From the NCBI GenBank assembly GCA_024636425.1, contig JAGXHB010000205.1:1-39216 (forward strand): a DNA stretch of 39,216 nucleotides, given 5' to 3'. Source of the stretch: Roseobacter sp. Its GTDB lineage: Bacteria; Pseudomonadota; Alphaproteobacteria; Rhodobacterales; Rhodobacteraceae. The position numbers were made by a program, and so were the translations under genes. The number at the start of each line of letters is the position of its first letter. Position 1 is the first letter of the stretch. The notes under the pieces were generated by a model that saw only the letters and a list, made by a program, of their open reading frames with translations, did no database searches and was not told the origin of the DNA. Shown here piece after piece: positions 25,127 through 33,166 of this stretch.

Positions 25127-25837
25127 ATGAATATTCCAATTGATTTGCCACGCCTGAAGGGCTTTCGTTATCCTCGTGAGATTATTGCTTACGCTGTTTG
25201 GGCGTACCACCGGTTAGCTCTGAGCACGGCTGATGTTGAAGACCTGTTGGCCGCGCGGAGCGTGATTGTCAGCCGAGAAGCGATCCGACTTTGGGTCAAT
25301 CGCTTTGGTCAACACTTTGCAAATTGCATTCGCCGGGATCGACCACGGCCGAACAACAAGTGGCACATGGATGAAGTCGTGATCACGATCCGTGGCAAGA
25401 AACATTGGCTGTGGCGTGCGATCGACGCGGATGGAGACGTCCTCGATATTCTCGTGCAAACACGCCGCAACGCCAAATCAGCAAAGCGCTTTTTACAAAG
25501 ATTAGTTTCACAGTTTGGCGAGCCGAGGGTGGTCATAACTGACAAGTTGCGTAGCTATATCAAGCCGGTTAAAACACTGACCCCGAACGCTTACCATCAC
25601 GCGCACAAGGGCTTGAACAACGCGATCGAAGTGTCGCACCGGCCGACACGTAAACGAGAGAAGATCTTCGGCAAATTCAAATCCCACCGGCAGGCCCATA
25701 GGTTTTTGGCCGCACATGACCAGATCAACTTGCTCTTCCGTCCCCGCCGCTATCAACTGAACGCAACTTCATACCGCCACGCCCGCTCCGATGCTTTCAG
25801 CCTCTGGGCAGATTACACCGCGGAAATGGTGGCATGA
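25127..25837 (+). CDS. IS6-family DDE transposase
   Basis: A 236-residue transposase from the ATG at 25127; an in-frame GTG at 25118 adds three residues. It has an N-terminal helix-turn-helix region (ALSTADVEDLLAARSVIVSREAIRLW) and a DDE catalytic core: Asp in WHMDEVVITIRGKKHWLWRA, Asp in VVITDKLRSY, and Glu in GLNNAIEVSHRPTRKRE. Length and all three catalytic residues are intact, so it may be active. It is related to the C-terminal remnant at 602-853. Confidence 0.93.
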   Translation: MNIPIDLPRLKGFRYPREIIAYAVWAYHRLALSTADVEDLLAARSVIVSREAIRLWVNRFGQHFANCIRRDRPRPNNKWHMDEVVITIRGKKHWLWRAIDADGDVLDILVQTRRNAKSAKRFLQRLVSQFGEPRVVITDKLRSYIKPVKTLTPNAYHHAHKGLNNAIEVSHRPTRKREKIFGKFKSHRQAHRFLAAHDQINLLFRPRRYQLNATSYRHARSDAFSLWADYTAEMVA

Positions 25838-25869
25838 TCCTGCCTATGCCAAGCTTCACAAGCTGATGC

Positions 25870-25888
25870 CAACAACTTGGCAATACCC
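25870..25888 (-). repeat. Right terminal inverted repeat of the IS6 element
   Basis: A perfect 19-bp match to the reverse complement of 25079-25097. The first base after it, 25889, belongs to the truncated gap gene, so the junction is exact. Confidence 0.9.
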
Positions 25889-25942
25889 ACGCAGCACATT
25901 ACGGCCGATGCGGCCAAATCCATTGATGGCAACTTTCGTCAT
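25889..25942 (-). pseudogene. gap: 5' fragment of a glyceraldehyde-3-phosphate dehydrogenase gene
   Basis: From the ATG at 25940-25942 the minus strand encodes MTKVAINGFGRIGRNVLR, the universal N-terminal NAD-binding start of GAPDH. It then runs directly into the IS6 terminal repeat, so only 18 codons remain. An AAGGA ribosome site lies about 8 bp before the start. It follows pyk by 38 bp on the same strand and was evidently the next gene of the glycerol operon before the IS6-linked rearrangement removed the rest. Confidence 0.85.
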
Positions 25943-25980
25943 GTCGTTTTTCCTTTTCATCTCGAAGGGTTTCAAGGGCG

Positions 25981-27416
25981 TCACGCCAGTGCAATGCGCA
26001 AGATGTTAGTGGACCCGCTATCTTCGATGGGGACCCCTGCCGTTACGACCAATTCATCGCCCGCCTTGGCAAACCCAACGGCACGGCTTTGTTCCGAGGC
26101 ATGCGTTGTCGCGTCTTTGAAGCGGTCAGCCTGCGCAACAACGACACTACGGAGCCCCCAGACGAGACAAAGCCTGCGCGCCGTCGTCTCGTGCGGTGTC
26201 ATCGCGAGGATCGGTTTCGAAGGTTTCTCGCGCGCGACAAGCAGTGCAGTCGTTCCGGACTGCGTGAAACAGCAAATTGCCGATATCCTTGCGCGATCGG
26301 CAATCTCGCGGGCGGCAGCGGCAATCGCATGCGAGGTATCCAGCTCGCTGTCATCAGCGGGCCGGATGGACATCAAATCCGCATAGCGCGGGTCTGTTTC
26401 CGTTTCATGGGCCACGGCGGTCATGACCTTCACAGCCTCGACAGGAAAGGACCCCGACGCCGTTTCCGCAGACAACATCACTGCGTCGGCACCATCGTAG
26501 ATTGCTGTAGCGACATCAGACACTTCGGCACGAGTCGGCACCGGAGCCTCGATCATGCTTTCCAGCATCTGGGTTGCAACGATTACAGGTTTTCCTGCCG
26601 CCCGCGCCTTGGCGACGAGAAATTTCTGCACGCGTGGAACCTCTTGAACCGGCAATTCGACACCGAGATCGCCGCGGACCACCATCACCCCGTCGGAGAC
26701 CCCCAAAATCCCGTCAAAGTTCGTGACCGCCGCCGGCTTTTCAATCTTGGAAACAACCAGCGCGCGCCCCTTCACCAATGCCTTGGCTTCGATCACATCC
26801 TCGGGGCGCTGCACAAACGACAGGGCGAGCCAGTCGACGCCCAGATTGCACACAAATTCGAGATCCCTGCGGTCTTTGTCGCTGAGCGCACTTAGCGGAA
26901 GAAGGACATCCGGCAAGTTGACGCCCTTACGGTTTGAAATTTCGCCGCCCACAACGACCTCGCAATCCACGTGGCTTTCAGACGCATGGCGCACGCTCAA
27001 CCTGATCTTGCCGTCATTGACCAAAATGACAGAGCCGGATTTCAGTGCGGTCAGAACTTCGGGATGTGGGAGACACACCCTATGCGCGTCCCCCTCTGTT
27101 GGATCGATATCGAAGCGGAAAGTATCGCCAACGCGCAGTGTCTCGGACCCCTTGGCAAACACGCCGCAGCGAATCTTGATCCCCTGCAGATCAGCCAGGA
27201 TACCGATAGGTCGGCCAAGGATTTCTTCAGCAGCTCTGATAGACGCATACATCTGCTCAGCGGCTTCATGCTCTCCATGGCTCATATTCAGCCGGAACAC
27301 ATCAGCCCCGGCTCTAGCGAGATCGAGTATCCGGTCAGCAGTACAAGAAGCCGGCCCGAGGGTCGCAACAATCTTGATGGATCGGTGGTTTTTTTCATAG
27401 CGTTTCCAATACTCAT
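25981..27416 (-). CDS. pyk: Pyruvate kinase with a start-proximal frameshift
   Basis: The body (25981-27300, 439 codons) is a standard pyruvate kinase: VFRLNMSHG, LADLQGIKIR, ISNRKGVNLP, LSFVQRPEDV, VVSKIEKPAA, VMVVRGDLGVELP, PVIVATQMLESM and EVSDVATAIYDGADAVMLSAETASG. The expected N-terminus (NHRSIKIVATLGPASCTADR) is encoded upstream in the same frame but has no start codon there. The ATGs at 27416 (overlapping the ADH stop as ATGA) and 27398 are one base out of register. They would join if the A-tract at 27389-27395 had eight A rather than seven; the result would be a normal enzyme of 472 residues from 27398. It may be a sequencing error, a slippage-controlled gene or a recent null. The enzyme makes pyruvate and ATP from PEP. 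Confidence 0.8.
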
Positions 27417-28570
27417 AGGGCGCCTTCGAGGATTTTCACGAAGTCCTCGTGGCGTAGCTCGACTGCGTTTTTCTTGCTGGAAGAGGCATTTAGTCCGCCG
27501 CATGCGAGTGTATCGAGTGCGTTTGCCTCAACGCCCCAATCGGAAAGGCGCGGCAGCGAGTGATCACTCATCCAAGCGTCAAAGCCGGAGAAATCGTCGC
27601 CATTGCCTAGCGGTGGGAATACGTCCGAGATCATGGAAGCGCACTCCGCAATCCTTTTGCTCGCGGTTGATCGCGGGTCCGCGCGGGCGGAATTGCAGCG
27701 CAAGACAGGAATGAGCAGACGGCCACACAGCGCACCATGCGGCGCGTCATACTGCCCTCCGATCACCGCCGCCAGACCATGCGCCGCACCAAGGCCCGAG
27801 TTCGCCAGCGCGATACCGCTTGACAGACTGACCCATGCCATCTCATCCCAAGACGCGGCACCCCCCTGCTCCACCACACCGCGAAGCGCGCGGAGCCCCC
27901 GGCCTATGCCAAGCAAACTCAACCCGTCGGAAAAGGGTGTCGCGGCATTCGATGTATAGGATTCAATAACCTGAGTAACAGCGTCCAGTCCCGACCCCAA
28001 GATCACATGCTCGGGTGCGCCAGTCATCAGGGACGGATCGACCAAGGCAATCGCCGGGTTGAGCGCGCGGCCCCGCAGGCTCAGTTTTGCGCCTCTGGAG
28101 GCAACTGAGACAACGGAATTGGACGTCACTTCGGCGCCTGTTCCCGCAGTGGTTGGAACCGCGATGCAGGGGATGGATGGGGGCCTGATCAACAGCTCTT
28201 GATCAAAGCGATCGAAGTCCTCCATCATGTCGAGACCATGGGACAAAAGAAATGCAACGATCTTGCCTGTGTCGACAACCGCACCGCCACCGCAGGCCAC
28301 AACCACGTCTGGCCTGCTGCCCGCCAACTGCGCGAGGGTACTAGAAACAGAGGCCACAGATGGCTCTGCAGGGCAGCGCACTTGCGCAACCTCCAACCCA
28401 GACCGCCGCAAATCCTGCAGGATCGGCTTCGCCACCGTCCCACTGGCTCCCGTCAATACAGCTACTGCCCTTGTGCCACGCGGCAGATGGCCAATCAAAG
28501 AGGTACTGACACCGGCCCCGAACTCGACCTGCGTCGGGCAAGTCACACTGAACGTCATTGCTTGGCTCAT
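27413..28570 (-). CDS. Iron-containing alcohol dehydrogenase family protein
   Basis: A 385-residue group III (Fe-ADH) protein. The N-terminal Rossmann-like domain has ACGGGAVVDTGK (92-103), followed by PTTAGTGAEVT (139-149). In the metal site Asp196, His264 and His278 are present at the expected places, but the second ligand position (usually His in DALTH) is Gln200 in GLDAVTQVIES. It lies between glpK and pyk in the glycerol operon, 1 bp from glpK, so a role in three-carbon metabolism (glycerol, 1,3-propanediol or lactaldehyde) is likely. The substrate is not determined. Confidence 0.85.
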   Translation of the reverse strand: MSQAMTFSVTCPTQVEFGAGVSTSLIGHLPRGTRAVAVLTGASGTVAKPILQDLRRSGLEVAQVRCPAEPSVASVSSTLAQLAGSRPDVVVACGGGAVVDTGKIVAFLLSHGLDMMEDFDRFDQELLIRPPSIPCIAVPTTAGTGAEVTSNSVVSVASRGAKLSLRGRALNPAIALVDPSLMTGAPEHVILGSGLDAVTQVIESYTSNAATPFSDGLSLLGIGRGLRALRGVVEQGGAASWDEMAWVSLSSGIALANSGLGAAHGLAAVIGGQYDAPHGALCGRLLIPVLRCNSARADPRSTASKRIAECASMISDVFPPLGNGDDFSGFDAWMSDHSLPRLSDWGVEANALDTLACGGLNASSSKKNAVELRHEDFVKILEGAL

Positions 28571-28571
28571 C

Positions 28572-30059
28572 TCAATACCTCAACGTGCAGTCGACAGCGC
28601 GGCGCCAGTCGGAGTACTTCGCCGTCCGGACAGGCCCAGGCATTGCCGGCTCGAATGTGCGTTCCAGCGCCCATTGCCTGGCAAATTCGTCCTGACCCGG
28701 CAGTGCCCCGATTTTCATCCCGGCAAGCCAGGCAACCCCGAGCGCCGTCGTCTCGAGTACTTCTGGGCGGTCCACCGGCGCTCCGGTGATATCGGCCAGA
28801 AACTGCATCGCCCAGTCCGATGCGCTCATGCCGCCATCGACGCGCAGAACGTCTGATGCGTCATCACTTGCCCAGTCGGCGCGCATCGCGTCTAGCAAAT
28901 CTCGCGTCTGAAAGCCCACGCTTTCAAGCGCGGCCTTGGCAAGCTCGTTCGGCCCTGAATTTCGCGTCAGGCCGAAGACGGCCCCGCGACATTCAGGGGA
29001 CCAATAGGGCGCGCCCAAACCAGTGAATGCAGGGACAAGCACGACACTCTGCGTCTCGTCTGCACGCTCGGCCAGCGGTTGGGTCTCAGACGCTTCGCGG
29101 ATGATTTTAAGCCCGTCACGCAGCCATTGCACGACGGCGCCCGCGATAAAGATCGACCCCTCCAAAGCGTATGTCGGCTTGCCGTCGAGTTGGTAGGCAA
29201 TCGTCGTCAGAAGCCGGTTTTTCGAACGCACAGGCGTATCACCGGTGTTGAGCAAGGCAAAACAGCCGGTCCCATAGGTGGATTTCATCATGCCGGGCCG
29301 GAAACAGGCCTGCCCGATGGTCGCGGCCTGCTGATCACCGGCAACCCCGCAAATCGGAATGGCAACGCCGAAAAGATCTTCGCGGCACAGACCGAAATCA
29401 TCCGCGCTGTTTTTGACCTCGGGCAGCATTTCGAACGGAATGTCGAACAGCTCGCAAATGGTTCTGCTCCAGCAGCCTTTGCGAATGTCATAAAGCATCG
29501 TGCGTGCGGCATTAGTCGCATCTGTCGCGTGAACGCGGCCACCCGTCAGCTTCCAGATGAGGTAAGTATCGACAGTGCCGAAGAGCAATTCGCCGCGGCG
29601 GGCCATATTGCGCGCGCCCTCCACATTATCCAGAATCCATTTTAGTTTTGTAGACGAGAAATAGGGATCAATAAGGAGACCGGTCCGGTCTGCGAACATT
29701 TCTGCGTGTCCTTGATCACGCAGAAACTTGCAGTATTCCGAGGTGCGCCGGTCTTGCCAGACAATGGCATTATAAACCGGCTTTCCCGTGTCTTTATGCC
29801 AGACGAGCGTGGTTTCGCGCTGGTTGGTAATGCCAATGGAAATAACGTCGGATCCGCGTATGCCAGCGCGTTCAACGACTTCGCGGCATGTACCGGCTGT
29901 GGTTGCCCAAAGGTCTGCCGGATCATGTTCGACCCAGCCTGATTTTGGAAAGATCTGCGGGAATTCTTCTTGGGCGGATGCCACCGGTGTCAAGGCTTCG
30001 TTGAACAGGATAGCCCGTGTGGACGTTGTGCCCTGGTCGATTGCCAAAACATATTTCAT
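28572..30059 (-). CDS. glpK: Glycerol kinase
   Basis: A 495-residue FGGY-family kinase of normal length. It starts [17 protein letters not shown] (ATP phosphate loop) and contains [45 protein letters not shown] and [21 protein letters not shown], all typical of GlpK. It makes sn-glycerol-3-phosphate, the substrate of GlpD encoded by the first gene of the operon. It is separated from glpV by 139 bp holding two hairpins. Its stop is 1 bp from the downstream Fe-ADH gene. Confidence 0.95.
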   Translation of the reverse strand: MKYVLAIDQGTTSTRAILFNEALTPVASAQEEFPQIFPKSGWVEHDPADLWATTAGTCREVVERAGIRGSDVISIGITNQRETTLVWHKDTGKPVYNAIVWQDRRTSEYCKFLRDQGHAEMFADRTGLLIDPYFSSTKLKWILDNVEGARNMARRGELLFGTVDTYLIWKLTGGRVHATDATNAARTMLYDIRKGCWSRTICELFDIPFEMLPEVKNSADDFGLCREDLFGVAIPICGVAGDQQAATIGQACFRPGMMKSTYGTGCFALLNTGDTPVRSKNRLLTTIAYQLDGKPTYALEGSIFIAGAVVQWLRDGLKIIREASETQPLAERADETQSVVLVPAFTGLGAPYWSPECRGAVFGLTRNSGPNELAKAALESVGFQTRDLLDAMRADWASDDASDVLRVDGGMSASDWAMQFLADITGAPVDRPEVLETTALGVAWLAGMKIGALPGQDEFARQWALERTFEPAMPGPVRTAKYSDWRRAVDCTLRY

Positions 30060-30087
30060 GCCATCACCTCATCGAAATTTTGACCGC

Positions 30088-30110
30088 AAAAAGGGGGGCG
30101 GCAAAGCCGC
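30088..30110 (-). terminator. Weak terminator-like hairpin before glpK
   Basis: On the minus strand GCGGC-TTT-GCCGC (30110 to 30098) is followed by a run of C and then five T (30092-30088). It resembles a short intrinsic terminator or attenuator placed between glpV and glpK. The 5-bp stem and brief T-run make full termination unlikely. Confidence 0.35.
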
Positions 30111-30155
30111 ACTCCAGTTGCCTGTTACAGAGTTATCTTTGGGAGAGAGTTTAAG

Positions 30156-30183
30156 GGTGCGGGACGCATCAGCGCCCCGCACC
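30156..30183 (-). other. Hairpin just downstream of glpV
   Basis: A perfect 8-bp GC-rich stem, GGTGCGGG/CCCGCACC (30156-30163 and 30176-30183), encloses a 12-nt loop 15 bp after the glpV stop. It has no T-run. It may stabilise the 3' end of the binding-protein message, a common reason that binding proteins are made in excess of their transporter. Confidence 0.55.
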
Positions 30184-30198
30184 TAGGATGAACAGGTG

Positions 30199-31920
30199 TT
30201 ACTGCTGCCAGGACTGGATCAGCTCGTCATAGCCGACAGTCATCGGTTCCTCGTCTTCGTTCTCGAGGGCGGGCTTGGGCGAACCGGGCTGTTCCAGCCA
30301 GTAAGCCTCGTCGCGCTCCTCGTTCAGAACCGGACCAAGCTCCCCCTGCACGCCTGCACGCTCAAGACGCGCCAGAACGTCCTCTTGCTGTTCGCAAAGG
30401 TTGTTCAGGGCTTCCTGTGCGCTCAATGCGCCCGAGGATGCATCACCGATATTCTGCCACCACAGTTGTGCCAAACGCGGATAATCAGGGATGTTGGTGC
30501 CGGTGGGCGACCATTGTACCCGCGCCGGCGAGCGGTAGAACTCCACCAGACCACCCAAGAGCGGCGCACGTTCGGTGAAGCTGTCATGGTCGATCGAGCT
30601 TTCGCGAATGAAGGTCAGACCGGCGTGGGATTTTTCCACGTCAACCGTCATCGAAGTGACGAACTGGGCATAGAGCCAGGCCGCTTGGGCCCGATCCACC
30701 GGGGTGGACTCAAGGATCGTCCAGGATCCAACGTCCTGATAGCCGATCTTCATGCCGTCTTCCCAGTAGACCCCGTGCGGGCTGGGGGCCAGACGCCAGC
30801 GCGGCGTACCGTCGTCGTTCATCACCGGGATACCCGGCTCGACCAGTGAGGGCACGAAGGTCGTATACATGAACATCTGCTGTGCAATGTTCCCCTGCGC
30901 CGGAACAGGCCCGGATTCGGAGAACGTCATACCGGCAGCTGCGGGCGGCGCATAGTCGGTCAGCCATTCGACATACTTCTCGATGGCATAGACGGCAGCG
31001 GGAGAGTTGGTCGCCCCGCCACGCGCCACGCAAGAGCCAACAGGCTGTGAGTTCTCGTTGACCCGGACGCCCCATTCGTCGACCGGCAGGCCGTTGGGCT
31101 CCCCTACGTCGCCCATGCCGGCCATCGACATCCAGGCGTCGGTGAAGCGCCAGCCAAGGCTCGGATCCTTTTTGCCGTAGTCCATGTGACCGAAGATATC
31201 TTCCTCGATCCCCATGTGCGACAGGTCGCGGCCCGTGAAGAAAGCAGCGATATCCTCATAGGCGGACCAGTTCACCGGAACGCCGAGAGGATAGCCGTAT
31301 TCAGCCTCGAAATCGGCCATGTTCTTTTCGTCATTGAACCAGTCGTAGCGAAACCAGTAGAGGTTCGCGAATTGCTGAGACGGCAATTGATACAGCTGGC
31401 CGTCCGGCCCGGTGGTGAAGTCGAGGCCGATAAAATCCTCGAGGTTTAATGTCGGGCTGGTCACGGACGCACCTTCGCCCGCCATCCATTCCGTCAGGCT
31501 GCGGGCCTGCTGATAGCGCCAGTGGGTGCCGATCAGATCGCTGTCGTTGACATAGGCGTCGTAGATGTTCTCGCTCGACTGCATCTGGGTCTGCAACCGC
31601 TCGACGACATCGCCTTCGCCGATCAGGTCATGCGTGACGCGAATGCCCGTGATTGCCTCGAACGCGGGCGCAAGCACGGTGGATTCGTATTCGTGCACCG
31701 GAATGGTCTCGGACACGACGCTAATTTCCATGCCGCGGAAGGGCTCGGCCGCATCGATGAACCATTGCATTTCCGATTCCTGTTCCGTGCGGGTCAGCGC
31801 GGAACGCTCAATCGTTTCGTCAAGGAATGCGGTCGCCGCCTCCATATCGGCAAACACGGGCGTGCCCATGGCCGTCAACAGCACGGCAATTGCGGTGCTT
31901 GATTTCAAAGAAAGTGTCAT
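30199..31920 (-). CDS. glpV: Glycerol ABC transporter substrate-binding protein GlpV
   Basis: The ATG at 31920 (573 residues) follows GGGAGGAAA and opens a clear signal peptide (hydrophobic residues about 10-22, then VFAD). A longer frame to 32037 overlaps glpU and lacks a signal. The mature protein is a large family 1 extracellular binding protein, with ISVVSETIPVHEYEST, YQLPSQQFANLYWFRYDWF and RVQWSPTGTNIPDYP. It matches the unusually long binding protein of the rhizobial glpSTPQUV glycerol transporter. It captures glycerol in the periplasm. The symbol follows that operon. Confidence 0.88.
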   Translation of the reverse strand: MTLSLKSSTAIAVLLTAMGTPVFADMEAATAFLDETIERSALTRTEQESEMQWFIDAAEPFRGMEISVVSETIPVHEYESTVLAPAFEAITGIRVTHDLIGEGDVVERLQTQMQSSENIYDAYVNDSDLIGTHWRYQQARSLTEWMAGEGASVTSPTLNLEDFIGLDFTTGPDGQLYQLPSQQFANLYWFRYDWFNDEKNMADFEAEYGYPLGVPVNWSAYEDIAAFFTGRDLSHMGIEEDIFGHMDYGKKDPSLGWRFTDAWMSMAGMGDVGEPNGLPVDEWGVRVNENSQPVGSCVARGGATNSPAAVYAIEKYVEWLTDYAPPAAAGMTFSESGPVPAQGNIAQQMFMYTTFVPSLVEPGIPVMNDDGTPRWRLAPSPHGVYWEDGMKIGYQDVGSWTILESTPVDRAQAAWLYAQFVTSMTVDVEKSHAGLTFIRESSIDHDSFTERAPLLGGLVEFYRSPARVQWSPTGTNIPDYPRLAQLWWQNIGDASSGALSAQEALNNLCEQQEDVLARLERAGVQGELGPVLNEERDEAYWLEQPGSPKPALENEDEEPMTVGYDELIQSWQQ

Positions 31921-32002
31921 GATTTCCTCCCTTAGTGGAAATATTGCTTCGATGTTGGCAGCGCAGTGGTGGTGAACTGGAAGGGCTGCCACCCTCCTTT
32001 GC

Positions 32003-32275
32003 TTAGACCCAGCGGAAAACCGCGGCGGCATAAACAAGACACACTATCAGTGCGTACGGTTGGTTCGCACTGATCACCCCGAGCCACGCCAGATTGATAA
32101 AGGCGGAGCCTAGGAGTGTGATGAAAAGACGATCTCCTCGGGTCGTCTCTATTCCCAGAACACCTTTGCGGGGTGTTTCAGGAAATTTGATTGCCAGGAC
32201 GGAGAACACCATCAGCGTCGTGGCGATAATTATGAAGAACAGGGCGGTCGGCCAAGTCCATGCCATCCATTTCAT
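32003..32275 (-). CDS. glpU: Small membrane protein GlpU (DUF2160)
   Basis: A 90-residue protein starting MKWMAWTWPTALFFI, with three predicted membrane helices (about 7-28, 50-65 and 70-88) and a conserved loop GVLGIETTRGDRLFI. This is the DUF2160 family found in glp-type glycerol ABC operons. Its exact function is not established; it may assist or regulate the permease. It lies between glpQ (21 bp) and glpV (82 bp). Confidence 0.88.
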   Translation of the reverse strand: MKWMAWTWPTALFFIIIATTLMVFSVLAIKFPETPRKGVLGIETTRGDRLFITLLGSAFINLAWLGVISANQPYALIVCLVYAAAVFRWV

Positions 32276-32296
32276 ATTTCAGTCCTTTCGTATGTC

Positions 32297-33166
32297 TTAC
32301 ACGCGGCCCAGGGCAAAGCCCTTGGCGATGTAGTTGCGAACAAAGTAGATGACCAAGGCACCGGGCAGCACGGTCAGCATGCCAGCGGCGGCAAGCACGC
32401 CCCAATCCACACCGGACGCACCCTGTGTGCGGGTCATGATCGCTGCGATCGGCTTGGCGTCGACGCTGGTCAGCGTCCGGCTCAGCAACAGCTCTACCCA
32501 TGAGAACATGAAGCAGAAGAAGGCTGCGACCCCGATGCCCGATGAAATCAGCGGCATGAAGATCTTCAAAAAGAACCGACCAAACGAATAGCCGTCGATG
32601 TAAGCAGTCTCGTCGATTTCCTTCGGCACGCCGCGCATGAACCCTTCGAGGATCCAGACCGCAAGCGGGACATTGAACAGACAGTGCGCCAGTGCCACAG
32701 CAATGTGCGTGTCGAACAAACCAACAGACGAATAGAGCTGGAAGAACGGCAAGGCGAACACTGCAGGGGGTGCCATACGGTTTGTCAGCAGCCAAAAGAA
32801 CAAATGGTTGTCACCCATGAACCGGTAGCGGCTGAAAGCGTAGGCCGCAGGAAGCGCCACCGAAAGGCTGATGACCGTGTTCAACACCACATAGATCACC
32901 GAATTAATGTAGCCCATGTACCATGTAGGATCCGTGAGAATGGTCGCGTAGTTCGCAAACGTCAGATCGCGGGGAAACAAGGTGAATTCGCTCAGAATCT
33001 CCGTGTTCGTCTTGAGGCTCATGTTCAGGAGCCAGTAGATCGGCAACAGAAGGAAGATCAAATACAGCGTCATCACGATGACAGAGCCTTTGACGGGCAA
33101 GCGGCGTTTGCGGGCAGGTACGCTTTTCGCGGCTTTCGTCGGGGTGGATACGGTCACGTCGGCCAT
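32297..33166 (-). CDS. glpQ: Glycerol ABC transporter permease GlpQ
   Basis: The ATG at 33166 overlaps the glpP stop as TGATG and gives 289 residues; an adjacent in-frame GTG at 33169 is less likely. After a basic cytoplasmic N-terminus there are six membrane segments, beginning VIVMTLYLIFLLLPIYWLL. The EAA loop contacting the ATPases is about KEIDETAYIDGYSFGRFF. This is the MalG/CUT1-type permease half. It works with GlpP, GlpS, GlpT and GlpV in glycerol import. Confidence 0.9.
   Translation of the reverse strand: MADVTVSTPTKAAKSVPARKRRLPVKGSVIVMTLYLIFLLLPIYWLLNMSLKTNTEILSEFTLFPRDLTFANYATILTDPTWYMGYINSVIYVVLNTVISLSVALPAAYAFSRYRFMGDNHLFFWLLTNRMAPPAVFALPFFQLYSSVGLFDTHIAVALAHCLFNVPLAVWILEGFMRGVPKEIDETAYIDGYSFGRFFLKIFMPLISSGIGVAAFFCFMFSWVELLLSRTLTSVDAKPIAAIMTRTQGASGVDWGVLAAAGMLTVLPGALVIYFVRNYIAKGFALGRV

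Larger units (their letters stand above)
25079..25888 (+). mobile_element. Intact IS6-family insertion sequence
   Basis: An 810-bp element bounded by perfect 19-bp terminal inverted repeats and containing one complete transposase gene. Size and organisation are those of the IS6 family. The 8 bp on either side (25071-25078 and 25889-25896) do not match, so no target duplication is visible. Both flanking sequences are truncated genes, which indicates that this copy took part in a deletion or replicon fusion rather than a simple insertion. Confidence 0.88.
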
